Source: UBA6522 sp965205045
GTDB taxonomy: Bacteria; Pseudomonadota; Gammaproteobacteria; Steroidobacterales; Rariloculaceae
NCBI GenBank assembly: GCA_965205045.1
Contig: OZ242031.1
Coordinates: 372,001 to 436,000 of the forward strand
Direction of reading: 5' to 3'
Length of the DNA stretch: 64,000 nucleotides
The notes beneath the pieces were generated by a model. It had not been told where the DNA came from. It saw only the letters and a list, made by a program, of their open reading frames with translations, and made no database searches. The stretch's first letter is position 1; each line of letters begins with the position of its first letter. Made by a program: the position numbers and the translations under genes. Positions 8,130 through 16,734 of this stretch are shown one piece after another.

Positions 8130-10001
8130 TCAGCCCTGCATGGGCACCTGCAGATTCTCCATCAGCGGTCCGAGGCGTTTCTCGTAGTTCTTCCACAGGG
8201 CCATTGCATCCTTGTAGATCGGCTCCCGCACCTGACTGGCGCTCGGCGTCTTGACCAGGCGTTTCGTCTCATGAAAGCTCAATACCCGTTCTTCGAACCG
8301 CAACTCGAGGAAATCCAGCATGCGGCGGGCCTGTCCCTCGATATCGGTGACCGTGTCTTCGTAGCGGACATCGAGTATGCGTCCGGGGAAAAGCTCGTGC
8401 CACTGCCGCATCAGGTTCCAGTAGCGAGTGTAGTACTTGCCCAGTGCTTCGAGGCTGTGAGCATACGTCTGCCGCAGATCGAAGGGAATCCGGTGAATCG
8501 CGAAACAATTGGCTGCCGGATGTCGATGGCAGTGGACAAAGCGCGCACCCGGCAGCATGAGCGCAAGCGGCCCGACGTACTGGAAGTTCAGCGGCGACTT
8601 GTCGACGACGTATCGCGACGACAGGTATTCGTCGGAATGGCGGGACATGTAGTAGGCGCCCAGCTCCCGGAACTGATCCGCCGACAGTTTTTCCATGTCC
8701 CCGGGAAACTTCTTGCCGGTGATCGCGCGCACGCGTCGAACCGTGTCGAAAGCGAAACTCAGTTCCCCGGCGCCGGCCACCTCCGAGTGGCTCGCCAGAA
8801 TCTGCTCCGTCAGGCTCGTGCCGGAGCGGGGCATGCCGACAACAAATACCGGTCGGTCGTCCGGATGACCTGTCGAACGCCCGAACCGTTCGACTGATTT
8901 TCCTGTGGCTTCGGCTATGGAGTCGATGTAGCGAGCCGAGTCGGCATCGTCGTAGGGCCTTACGGCTGCTTTCGCCCTGTTCGCCGCAGCCAGGAACTCG
9001 TACGCCTCGTCGAAGTTGCCCCGCTGCTCGTGAATTCTCGCAATTGCGAATGCCAGGTACATTCGGTTGTTCGGCGTGATGCCCTCTCTCTCCCACAGCG
9101 AGAGAAGCGCCTTGAATTCTTCTTCCGAGCTTCCGCGTCCCTTGATCTGAGCCAGGTAGTAGCGCGATATCGCCATTTCGGGGGCGATACGGATCGCCGA
9201 CCTGAACTGTTCGGCCGCGCCCTCTCTGTCCCCCATCTGTTCGAGGAGGACACCCATCACATGATATGACTCCGGATTCTCCGGTTCGATCTCGAACGCC
9301 CTGCGCAGTGCTTTCAACGCCTCCTCCGGCTCATCCCTGTCGCGATAGGCCTTGGCCAGGTTGATCAGGGCGACCGTGCTCCCGGGACTGAGGCTGGCGG
9401 CGTGCCGGTAGCTGTCCACCGCCTCGTCGTACCGGGCCTGTTGAAGGCGAATGTCTCCGATGCGATTGTGCGCCTGGGCCAGGTCCGGACTCAATTCAAG
9501 CGCCTTGGCCGCCGCCCGCAAACCGGCCTCGTGTTGACCGGATTCATTGAGCGCGGCCGCGAGGTTGCTCCAGCACTCGGCGAAACGGCTGTCCAACCGC
9601 AGCGCGCGATCGTACGCGCGAATCGCCTTTCCGGGTTGGTCGAGCAAACGCAGCACGTTGCCGAAATTGTTGAATACCACCGGTTTGGACGGATCCAGCC
9701 TGACCGACTCCGCCAGGTGATCGGCGGCCTTGTACGCCATCCCCAGGTCCTTGTAGGCCAATCCGATGTTGGCGTGCGACTGGGGATCGGCATTGTCGAT
9801 CGCCAAGGCCCGGGTAATGTAATCCACCGCTTCCTTCGGCCGTTCCGTGTTGGTGCAAAGCGCACCGAGCAGGTTCAGCGCATGCCTGTTTCCGGAATCG
9901 GATTCCAGCACCTGCCGATACAGGCGCTCGGCTCGCCGAACATGTCCCTTCTGCTGCGCGTCCACCCCGGCTCTCAGCATCGTCGTTGGGTCTCGTACCA
10001 T
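8130..10001 (-). CDS. TPR-repeat sulfotransferase
   Basis: 623 residues from the ATG at 10001. The N-terminal half is a run of tetratricopeptide repeats (for example ALNLLGALCTNTERPKEAVDYI, SHANIGLAYKDLGMAYKAADHL, CWSNLAAALNESGQHEAGLRAA). The C-terminal half is a PAPS-dependent sulfotransferase domain, with the 5'-phosphosulfate loop in VFVVGMPRSGTSLTEQI and the later 3'-phosphate region around SSRYVVDKSPLNFQYVG. The protein is expected to transfer sulfate to a carbohydrate, peptide or small molecule. A longer frame reaches a TTG at 10031, but that codon is inside the U-tract of the terminator of the upstream TonB-receptor gene, so the ATG with a G-rich stretch upstream is preferred. Next gene downstream is the sulfatase, which catalyses the opposite chemistry. 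Confidence 0.9.
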   Translation of the reverse strand: MVRDPTTMLRAGVDAQQKGHVRRAERLYRQVLESDSGNRHALNLLGALCTNTERPKEAVDYITRALAIDNADPQSHANIGLAYKDLGMAYKAADHLAESVRLDPSKPVVFNNFGNVLRLLDQPGKAIRAYDRALRLDSRFAECWSNLAAALNESGQHEAGLRAAAKALELSPDLAQAHNRIGDIRLQQARYDEAVDSYRHAASLSPGSTVALINLAKAYRDRDEPEEALKALRRAFEIEPENPESYHVMGVLLEQMGDREGAAEQFRSAIRIAPEMAISRYYLAQIKGRGSSEEEFKALLSLWEREGITPNNRMYLAFAIARIHEQRGNFDEAYEFLAAANRAKAAVRPYDDADSARYIDSIAEATGKSVERFGRSTGHPDDRPVFVVGMPRSGTSLTEQILASHSEVAGAGELSFAFDTVRRVRAITGKKFPGDMEKLSADQFRELGAYYMSRHSDEYLSSRYVVDKSPLNFQYVGPLALMLPGARFVHCHRHPAANCFAIHRIPFDLRQTYAHSLEALGKYYTRYWNLMRQWHELFPGRILDVRYEDTVTDIEGQARRMLDFLELRFEERVLSFHETKRLVKTPSASQVREPIYKDAMALWKNYEKRLGPLMENLQVPMQG

Positions 10002-10031
10002 GCGGTTCCGTAGCGCCCCCGGCAGACACAA

Positions 10032-10057
10032 GAAAGCCCCGCACTGACGAGGCTTTC
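10032..10057 (-). terminator. Rho-independent terminator of the TonB-receptor gene
   Basis: Stem GAAAGCC/GGCTTTC extended by inner CG pairs across one mismatch, followed on the minus strand by TTGTGT. It begins 54 bases after the receptor stop codon and separates it from the TPR-sulfotransferase/sulfatase/symporter genes. Confidence 0.75.
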
Positions 10058-10110
10058 AGAAGTTCGAGCGGCGGACGCGCCTCCGATCGACCGTGATTAC
10101 CGAATGTGAC

Positions 10111-12654
10111 TCAGAAATTATAGGCCACGCGTACGCCCCAGATGCGCGGATTGTTGAAGTCGGCGACCACGCGCCCCTGACTGAACTGATCCGAACCGAT
10201 CTGCACGATCTCGTCGGTTGCATTCAGCACGAAGCCCTGCACCGAAAGCGTATCGTCGGTGTTGTACCAGGTCGCCCGCAGATCAAGCGTCGTGTAGGCG
10301 TCCTGATGGGTGAAGAAGTACGGGATATTGGTGGTCTTGTACTCGTCCGAATAGTACAGGAGGACGCCCGGAACGAGCGTTCCCGCGTTACCCAGGTTGA
10401 ACTCGTAGCTCGCATCCACCGACAGCGTCATGTCGGGCGAAAACCGTGCCGGTTGTCCGTCAAGGATGTACACCTGCGAACACGTCTGGTCGCACATGGC
10501 GGGGTCGGTAATGCCGGCGCCCAGCACGACGTCGTCTCCACCGCTTCGAAACACCCGGTTCAGCACGGTACGGCCGAACTTGTCGAGCTTCGCGTTGGTC
10601 AGCGCCAGACCTGCCCGAATGCGCAGTTCATCGCTGGCCAACCAGTCCATTTCGGCCTCGAGTCCGCTGGTGGTCATGCTGCCGGAAACGGTGGCGATGG
10701 AGATGATGGTTCCGCCCCGTGCTTCGAACGACGATGTGGTCAATCCATCGTAGGCGTTCTGGTACGCCGCCAGATTCAGCCGCATGGCGCCGTCGAGCTG
10801 CGTGCTCTTCAGGCCGATCTCGAAGGTCTCGACTTCATTCGGCTGCGTCAGTTCCGTGCTTCCGCCGCCTACGAGCCCTCCCGCGATATACCCTGTCGAG
10901 GCGGACGCGAACAACATCGTGTCGCCGTTCAGGTCGTGTTGAATCGCGACCTTGTAGTCCGTATTCGACTTTTCGCCGGTCTGGCGATTGGCCTCCGTTG
11001 CGTCGGTGGCAACGTAGGCGGGCCAGGGATCGAAACGGCTGCCCGGGTTTTCCAGATGCGCATCGGTGTAGCCCGCCGCCATTCCGTGTACGGCGGAACC
11101 CCAGTCGACGTACCTGGTGAAGGAATTTCGCTGGTCGGTCGAGTTGCGCAGACCGAGTGTGGCGCGCGTGGTGTCCGTGAAGGAATACTCCGCCTGCCCG
11201 TAGATCGCGGTGGATTTCGTACCGCCATTTGCCTGAGTCATCCAGTGGGCCCAGGACAGGCTGGTATCGTTATTCAGGCTGTCCACGTAACCCCAGACGA
11301 ACTCGCTGCTCGTATCGCCGTCGCCGGAATCGTCGTAAAGGAAATAGCCGAGCGTCCACTGCAGCGGACCATCCCCGGAAGAATTGAGGTTGAGGTCCAC
11401 CTGTTGCGCATTCGAATTGACCCGCTGACCGGCAATGCGCCCGCAGGACGGTCCGTTCCAGCACTGAGCCCAATAGCCGGGGCCGTTCGACGCGGGCGGC
11501 GTCTCGCCCGGATTGTTTTCCGCCCACGCCGTCGGATTCGGTGAAAAATCGGAGTCGGCCGTTCGAAACTCCTCGTAGTCGAACACGCCGCCGTTCACAC
11601 GCAATGCGACCGGCCCGAAGTCCCAATTCAGCAATACGCTGAACGAATTCTCCGAAATGTCCCGGAAAGGCGTCAGGTCGTTCGTGATCCTGTACACATC
11701 CGAGTTTACGTTGGCGGTCTCATCGACGCCGAATACCCCCGCCCATGTGCGGCCGCCCGTGGGAGGCCATGACGCCGTTTCGTCACCCGGCAGGCGGCCC
11801 GCCCGCGGCTGAAGCACACCGTTGATGCCGTCGGTCAAGCCCGTCTGAGGATTAACGGGAACGCCGATGAGCACGCCCGCGTAGTCCGCATTGCCGTTGG
11901 AGGTGTCTTCCCACCAGGTACTCGCCAGCGTCAGGTCGAAGGTATCGCTTGGCTCGAACCGCAATTGGGCGCGGATATAGGTGTTGTCCTCATCGCGCAT
12001 GCCGGCATCGGGGTTGTAAACGTTCTCGATCGTCGGGTCCCGCTTGGTGTCGCTGGCCGAAATTCGCAGCGCCGCCGCATCTCCCAAGGGCAGATTGAAG
12101 AAACCCTCGAACTTCTGCATGGAATAGCCGCCAAACGTCCCGCTGATGCCGTAGTCGATGTCTTCCGTCGACGGTCTCCTGGTGATGTAGTTGACCAGGC
12201 CACCGAAGGTATTTCGACCGAACAAGGTCCCTTGAGGACCGCGCAGGACTTCGATCCGCTCGAGATCGAGATTGCTTGCCAAGGCCTGACCCGCTCTCGG
12301 CCGGTACAGGCTGTCGACGTAGATCGGCACGGCGATGTCATTGGTGCCGGCCGCCCCGGCGCCGCGCATGATGATGGTCGGGTCGGCGCCGATGTACCTG
12401 ACCTTCAGTCCGGGCACGGTCTTGTCGATATCCAGCACGTTGACCAACTGCAACTCGTTGATCAGGTCGCCGTCGATGGGCGTCACCGACACGGCCAGAT
12501 CCTGCACGCTGCTTTCGCGCTTCGTTGCAACGACTATGATCTCCTCCAGGACGAGTTCCTGCGCTGCAGCCGCGCCGCTCAATGCAGAGGCAACCGCGAC
12601 CGCCAACGCTTTCTTCTTCAAGCCGGATTTGGCCAACTCATTCTGAACTTTCAT
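10111..12654 (-). CDS. TonB-dependent outer-membrane receptor
   Basis: 847 residues. A signal peptide with a long alanine-rich core (KKKALAVAVASALSGAAAAQ) is followed by the TonB-box-like EEIIVVATKR and a plug domain with VNVLDIDKTVPGLKVR, DPTIIMRGAGAAG and LERIEVLRGPQGTLFGRNTFGGLVNYITRRP. The remainder is a 22-stranded barrel pattern ending in an aromatic, GVRVAYNF, as expected for BAM-dependent insertion. It imports a substrate too large or scarce for porins, powered by TonB-ExbBD. The best candidate LacI operator (12734-12750) sits 80 bases upstream of the ATG, so expression is likely substrate-induced. Its own terminator follows. Probably the outer-membrane entry step of the pathway encoded around it. 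Confidence 0.95.
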   Translation of the reverse strand: MKVQNELAKSGLKKKALAVAVASALSGAAAAQELVLEEIIVVATKRESSVQDLAVSVTPIDGDLINELQLVNVLDIDKTVPGLKVRYIGADPTIIMRGAGAAGTNDIAVPIYVDSLYRPRAGQALASNLDLERIEVLRGPQGTLFGRNTFGGLVNYITRRPSTEDIDYGISGTFGGYSMQKFEGFFNLPLGDAAALRISASDTKRDPTIENVYNPDAGMRDEDNTYIRAQLRFEPSDTFDLTLASTWWEDTSNGNADYAGVLIGVPVNPQTGLTDGINGVLQPRAGRLPGDETASWPPTGGRTWAGVFGVDETANVNSDVYRITNDLTPFRDISENSFSVLLNWDFGPVALRVNGGVFDYEEFRTADSDFSPNPTAWAENNPGETPPASNGPGYWAQCWNGPSCGRIAGQRVNSNAQQVDLNLNSSGDGPLQWTLGYFLYDDSGDGDTSSEFVWGYVDSLNNDTSLSWAHWMTQANGGTKSTAIYGQAEYSFTDTTRATLGLRNSTDQRNSFTRYVDWGSAVHGMAAGYTDAHLENPGSRFDPWPAYVATDATEANRQTGEKSNTDYKVAIQHDLNGDTMLFASASTGYIAGGLVGGGSTELTQPNEVETFEIGLKSTQLDGAMRLNLAAYQNAYDGLTTSSFEARGGTIISIATVSGSMTTSGLEAEMDWLASDELRIRAGLALTNAKLDKFGRTVLNRVFRSGGDDVVLGAGITDPAMCDQTCSQVYILDGQPARFSPDMTLSVDASYEFNLGNAGTLVPGVLLYYSDEYKTTNIPYFFTHQDAYTTLDLRATWYNTDDTLSVQGFVLNATDEIVQIGSDQFSQGRVVADFNNPRIWGVRVAYNF

Positions 12655-12733
12655 CGTTTACATACCCCAGGAACGGAAGACGATTTCTACTGACAGATCC
12701 ACCCTGTCAGCGCCCGCGACAACAACGCTCGTT

Positions 12734-12750
12734 TGTACTTCGAATGCAAA
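12734..12750 (-). promoter_or_regulatory. Candidate LacI-family operator, site b
   Basis: Minus-strand sequence TTTGCATTCGAAGTACA, identical in all 17 positions to site d at 18970-18986. It has the central CG and approximate dyad typical of LacI/GalR operators. It lies upstream of the TonB-receptor start at 12654. Confidence 0.75.
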
Positions 12751-12814
12751 TCAATGTCAAATCCAATGCGAAAGTCGTAGCACATTTGCAACAACAGGCC
12801 CTGTGCAGCGCCCG

Positions 12815-13852
12815 TCAGCGATCAGACTGCGAATTCAATGCAGGCTGCGCTTCCGGGTCAGCGGCTCGAATCAGCGAGCGAAAATACGCGACGTCTCGCT
12901 CAACCGCCTCCGTCAGCGTTTCGCCCTGGAAGAAATGGTCCGGGCCGGAGTAGCTGTGAAACCGGTACGGGTGGCCAAGCAGGTAGAGTTCCTTCGCCAG
13001 CCGCTCCGACCAATGGTAGGGCGCACCGGTGTCGGCGATGGCGTGGTGGATCACGATGGGCGTCTGCAGATAGTTCAGGTAGCGCAGCGGCTCGCGGGTG
13101 GTCCAGTCGTAGGGCTCATCGAGTGCCGTCATGTCCTGGCGGAGTTCTTCGATTCGCGGGTTGTCTGTGTCGCTGCCGTCGTAGGCGAGCCGGTCTTCGT
13201 AGCGCTGGTAGTAGTAGGCCTGGTCCCAGATGTCGCCGCCGACGCCTGACCAGAGCGCCGCGCCCCTGACCCGATCCGTTGCGAGCAGGGCCCGCAGCGA
13301 GACTTCCGCACCCAGGGAGTGCCCCCACAGGAAGACGCTGCGGGTATCGGCCTCTTCGATGTCCGCAAGGCCGGAGAGCAGCGCGAGCACGTCCTCGGAG
13401 TAGTAGCCCGTGGCAAGGAAACCGTCCGTGTACTCCACCCCCTCCGACGCGTTATGACCCCGGTAGTCGGGCATGATCACCAGGAATCCATGCTGCGCGT
13501 ACAGCTCCGGTATGGGGCGGTAGTAGTCGCCTGGCCTTGCGTCCACGCCGTCCGCGGTAAAGCCGTACCTGGGAGGCTCCGGGTGGAAGCCGTGATTTGC
13601 CACAATCACCGGAAAGCCGGCATCGGGGCGTTCCGCAACCGGGACCGCGACCATCGCGAAGACCGTCAGGCCGGAGGACCGGTACGACACAAGGTAGGCG
13701 GTGAAACCGGGTCCGCCATCCAGCTCGCGTTCGAACCGCAGGCGGGCGGAGAAGTCGGCCTCGCGCAGCGCGTCGATGGACAGGGGCGCGGGCAGTGCCG
13801 TGGCGGCCGCCGGCAGGAGCCAGGCCAGGGCGAGTGCGGCCAACCCCTTCAT
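12815..13852 (-). CDS. Exported alpha/beta hydrolase (prolyl-oligopeptidase/acyl-peptidase-like)
   Basis: 345 residues with an N-terminal signal peptide (MKGLAALALAWLLPAAATAL). The alpha/beta-hydrolase core shows the oxyanion region VIVANHGFHPEP, the YRGHNASEG turn, the nucleophile elbow WGHSLGAE (Ser179), the acid in HHAIADTGAP (Asp274) and the catalytic His in SGPDHFFQG (His306). It resembles S9-type dienelactone hydrolase/acylaminoacyl-peptidase proteins, so esterase or peptidase activity in the periplasm is expected. Its ATG overlaps the stop of the upstream symporter gene by 4 bases, so the two are translationally coupled; substrate cleavage outside followed by import is a reasonable inference. 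Confidence 0.88.
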   Translation of the reverse strand: MKGLAALALAWLLPAAATALPAPLSIDALREADFSARLRFERELDGGPGFTAYLVSYRSSGLTVFAMVAVPVAERPDAGFPVIVANHGFHPEPPRYGFTADGVDARPGDYYRPIPELYAQHGFLVIMPDYRGHNASEGVEYTDGFLATGYYSEDVLALLSGLADIEEADTRSVFLWGHSLGAEVSLRALLATDRVRGAALWSGVGGDIWDQAYYYQRYEDRLAYDGSDTDNPRIEELRQDMTALDEPYDWTTREPLRYLNYLQTPIVIHHAIADTGAPYHWSERLAKELYLLGHPYRFHSYSGPDHFFQGETLTEAVERDVAYFRSLIRAADPEAQPALNSQSDR

Positions 13853-15459
13853 GGGATCAATTGCTCGAACAGGAACAGGAACACGATCGTCAGCGCGAAG
13901 AATCCCGGCAACAGGTAGCTGATTCTATCCACCCGGCCGGGGACCAGGTACCAGCCGCCGTCCCGTTCGGGCAGTCCCCGCTTCCGGAACGCCTTCTGCT
14001 GACCCACGATCGAGTACTCGGACCACTCGTCCTGGCGTCCGTCGATCAGCCGGCTGGCCACCAGCGAGATGACGATATTCGACGCGCCGCCGATCAGGCA
14101 ATACCAGGGCCAGGCGATGTCGGACTGCACCGCCACGTACCAGATCACCGCGAATCCCGCCGCCACGCCCACCAGCAGGCCCCGTTCCGTGGTCTGTTTG
14201 GAGAAGAACCCGAGCCCGTACATGCTGAGCTTGGCGCCGACGAAGTAGGAACCGATCCGCGACAGCGTCTGCAGTATCGAGCCTTCGCTCTGGGAATAGA
14301 CGATCGCGGGAACGATGATGAGCAGCGCCCAGACCACGGTGAAGCCCCGGGTGATCCTCAGGTAGTGTTCGGGCGTTGCGCCGGGCCGGTAGTACTTCTC
14401 GTAGAAATCGACGGTGGAAATCGTCGCCAGCGAATTGAACGACGAGTCCAGCGATGACATGGACGCCGCGACGATGGCGGCGGCGATGATGCCCATGAGG
14501 CCCGGCATCCCGTAGTCGGCGACGAATTCCAGGATGATGGTGTTGCCGTTCTCGAATTCCCGTCCCTCGTAGTAGCCGTAGAACAGGATCCCCAGCAGGA
14601 AGAACAGGAAGTAGATGAAGAACGCGCCGAATCCCATCAGCAGGAAGGATTTCTTGGCGTCGCCGATGTTCTTCGCCGCCAGCGTGCGCTGCACCATCAT
14701 CTGGTTGGCGCCGTAGACGGTGACGTGGAAGATCGTCATGGCGATGATCCCCGACCACACCGTCGCCTCGACGCTCCAGTCTAGGGAGAAGTCCAGGGGG
14801 TTGGTCTTGCCCCGGGCCTTGAGGTCGGCGAGGACTTCGCCCACCGGCGCGGGCATATCGCCCAGCAGGGCGAAGAACACGATGAAGGCCCCGACGAACA
14901 GGACCGCGGCCTGGATCACGTCGGTCCAGATCACCGCCGTGATGCCGCCCATCATCGTGTAGATCAGCGCGATGATGGTGACCGCGACGATGGCCGTCAC
15001 GACATCTACCCCGGTGATGAACTGGATGACGAGGGAGGTGGCGTAGAGGATCGCAGCCGAGGTCAGCGCCTGGGAGACCAGGAACACCCCGGAAATCACG
15101 CTGCGGGAGGTCGCGCCAAAGCGGCGCTCCATGTACTCGTAGATCGACGCGACACCGCTGTTGAAGAAGAACGGCAGGAAGAACGTCACCACGATGAAGA
15201 CGACGATGGGGTAATTCAGGTGGATCGCGATGACGGCCAGGCTGTCGGAGTAGGACCATGCGGGACCGCCCAGGAACGACAGCGCGCTGACGTAGGTGGC
15301 AATGACCGAGATGCCGATGGCCCACCACGGCGTCGTCCGCCGGCCCAGGTAGAAATCCTCGGCGGTGGCGATCCGCTTGCTCAGGACGAAGCCGAGCAGC
15401 AGGTTGAGCAGCACGTAGGCGATGAGAATCGCCCAGTTCAGTGTCCCGAATGTGCCCAT
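13849..15459 (-). CDS. Sodium:solute symporter (SSS family), module 2
   Basis: 536 residues from the ATG at 15459, preceded by a good GGGAG Shine-Dalgarno. A longer frame to 15594 would run through the operator and has no ribosome-binding site. The protein starts MGTFGTLNWAILIAY and shows the same SSS hallmarks as the paralogue at 4302 (RRTTPWWAIGISVIATYVSAL, YTMMGGITAVIWTDVIQ, MSSLDSSFNSLATISTVDFY). It is a multi-spanning inner-membrane Na+-coupled importer of unknown substrate. It is divergent from the lacI-type gene, with a near-perfect palindromic operator between them, and it overlaps the hydrolase gene downstream. Confidence 0.93.
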   Translation of the reverse strand: MGTFGTLNWAILIAYVLLNLLLGFVLSKRIATAEDFYLGRRTTPWWAIGISVIATYVSALSFLGGPAWSYSDSLAVIAIHLNYPIVVFIVVTFFLPFFFNSGVASIYEYMERRFGATSRSVISGVFLVSQALTSAAILYATSLVIQFITGVDVVTAIVAVTIIALIYTMMGGITAVIWTDVIQAAVLFVGAFIVFFALLGDMPAPVGEVLADLKARGKTNPLDFSLDWSVEATVWSGIIAMTIFHVTVYGANQMMVQRTLAAKNIGDAKKSFLLMGFGAFFIYFLFFLLGILFYGYYEGREFENGNTIILEFVADYGMPGLMGIIAAAIVAASMSSLDSSFNSLATISTVDFYEKYYRPGATPEHYLRITRGFTVVWALLIIVPAIVYSQSEGSILQTLSRIGSYFVGAKLSMYGLGFFSKQTTERGLLVGVAAGFAVIWYVAVQSDIAWPWYCLIGGASNIVISLVASRLIDGRQDEWSEYSIVGQQKAFRKRGLPERDGGWYLVPGRVDRISYLLPGFFALTIVFLFLFEQLIP

Positions 15460-15539
15460 GTGGCTCCCGGTTGTGAGCGCCGCCGCCTGCCCCGCGTTCC
15501 GGCGTTGCGGCCTTCGGCCAGCGCACGATTCTCCGGTGC

Positions 15540-15557
15540 ATCGCATTCGAATGCAAT
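15540..15557. promoter_or_regulatory. Candidate LacI-family operator, site c
   Basis: ATCGCATTCGAATGCAAT, an 18-base palindrome with one mismatched pair and a perfect 12-base core GCATTCGAATGC centred on CG. It sits midway between the divergent symporter (start 15459) and LacI (start 15630) genes, the expected place for autoregulation. Confidence 0.72.
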
Positions 15558-15629
15558 TGCGCGCGGCTTCGATACTGCCTACCATCAGCCGCATCGGGCA
15601 CGGGCCTTGGAGTACGGCGAACAGTCAAC

Positions 15630-16676
15630 GTGGGCGAAAAGGCACAGAAAAGCGCCCGGGCAAGGTGGAAGCGCGCCACGTCCTACGACGTCGCCGAACT
15701 CGCGGGCGTCTCCCAGTCCGCCGTGTCGCGGGTGTTTCAGGACGGCGCCAGCGCCTCCAGGCAGATGCGCAAGCGGGTCATGGCCGCCGCCAGCAAGCTC
15801 GGCTACCGGCCCAACGCCATTGCCAGGGGGCTGATCACACAGCGTTCGAACATGGTCGCGGTGATCATGTCCCAGCAGACCAACCTCTACTACCCCGAAG
15901 TCCTGGTCCAGCTCACCCAGCATTTCTCCAACCACCGCATCCGGGTGCTGTTGTTCACGCTGAAGAGCGAGGGCGACATCGACTCCACGCTGGAACAGGT
16001 GCTGCAGTTTCGGGTCGACGGCATCGTCACCGCGGCGATGCTCTCCGGCGCGCAGCTTGCAACGGTGCAGGACGCCAACATTCCCATCGTGTTCTACAAC
16101 CGGTCGCTGCCGGACATTCCCTCCAATTCCGTGCGCTGCGACCAGGAGGAGGGCGAACGCTGGCTGGTGGCGGAACTGTTCGACTCCGGCCACCGCACGT
16201 TCGCCATCGTCTCCGGGCCCGAGGACTCTTCGGTCAGCACCGAGCGCACCACGGGGGCATTGCGGAAACTCCGGGAAAAAGGCGTCGACGGCGTGACGAT
16301 CGTCACCGGAGACTATGGATACGACAGCGGCCGGGCCGCGTTCGCCGGGATCGTGGACCGGCGCGGCGGCCCGCCGGACGCCGTGATCGCCGCCAATGAC
16401 GTCATGGCCATCGGCTGCATCGACGAGGCACGGGAGTCCTACGGCCTCGACGTCCCCGGAGATGTGTCCATCGTCGGCTTCGACGGTACGGGACCGGCCC
16501 GATACGCGGCGTACGACCTGAGCACGGTGAGGCAACCCGTCAAGCGGATGACCGAAGCCGCCGTATCCATGCTGATCGACCGCATCGGGAATCCCGAACT
16601 CTCGGCGGAGAAGCGCGTGTTCTCCGGCGAGCGAATCCGGGGCAGTTCGGCCGAATTCGCGGCGGACTCGGACTGA
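15630..16676 (+). CDS. LacI/GalR-family transcriptional regulator
   Basis: 348 residues from a GTG start. The N-terminal DNA-binding domain has the LacI helix-turn-helix and hinge pattern SYDVAELAGVSQSAVSRVF (about 18-36) and KLGYRPNAIARGL (about 56-68). The rest is a periplasmic-binding-protein-like sensor domain with MSQQTNLYYPEVL, VDGIVTAAMLSG, IVSGPEDSSVSTERTTG, VIAANDVMAIGCID and VPGDVSIVGFDGTGPARY. It should repress in the absence of a small effector, usually a pathway substrate or intermediate. Four palindromic sites with a shared GCATT-CG-AA core in this window are the likely operators (sites a-d), one of them in its own promoter. The variable effector pocket gives no clue to the ligand. 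Confidence 0.95.
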   Translation: MGEKAQKSARARWKRATSYDVAELAGVSQSAVSRVFQDGASASRQMRKRVMAAASKLGYRPNAIARGLITQRSNMVAVIMSQQTNLYYPEVLVQLTQHFSNHRIRVLLFTLKSEGDIDSTLEQVLQFRVDGIVTAAMLSGAQLATVQDANIPIVFYNRSLPDIPSNSVRCDQEEGERWLVAELFDSGHRTFAIVSGPEDSSVSTERTTGALRKLREKGVDGVTIVTGDYGYDSGRAAFAGIVDRRGGPPDAVIAANDVMAIGCIDEARESYGLDVPGDVSIVGFDGTGPARYAAYDLSTVRQPVKRMTEAAVSMLIDRIGNPELSAEKRVFSGERIRGSSAEFAADSD

Positions 16677-16734
16677 ACCGCCCCCCTGATCGCAGACTTT
16701 CTTCACGCCCGACGCAGGCGCCCCCGGGAACCCC

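Noticed and set aside
10002..10031. TTG start for the TPR-sulfotransferase at 10031
   Set aside because: The codon is part of the U-tract of the preceding gene's terminator; an ATG at 10001 is better placed.
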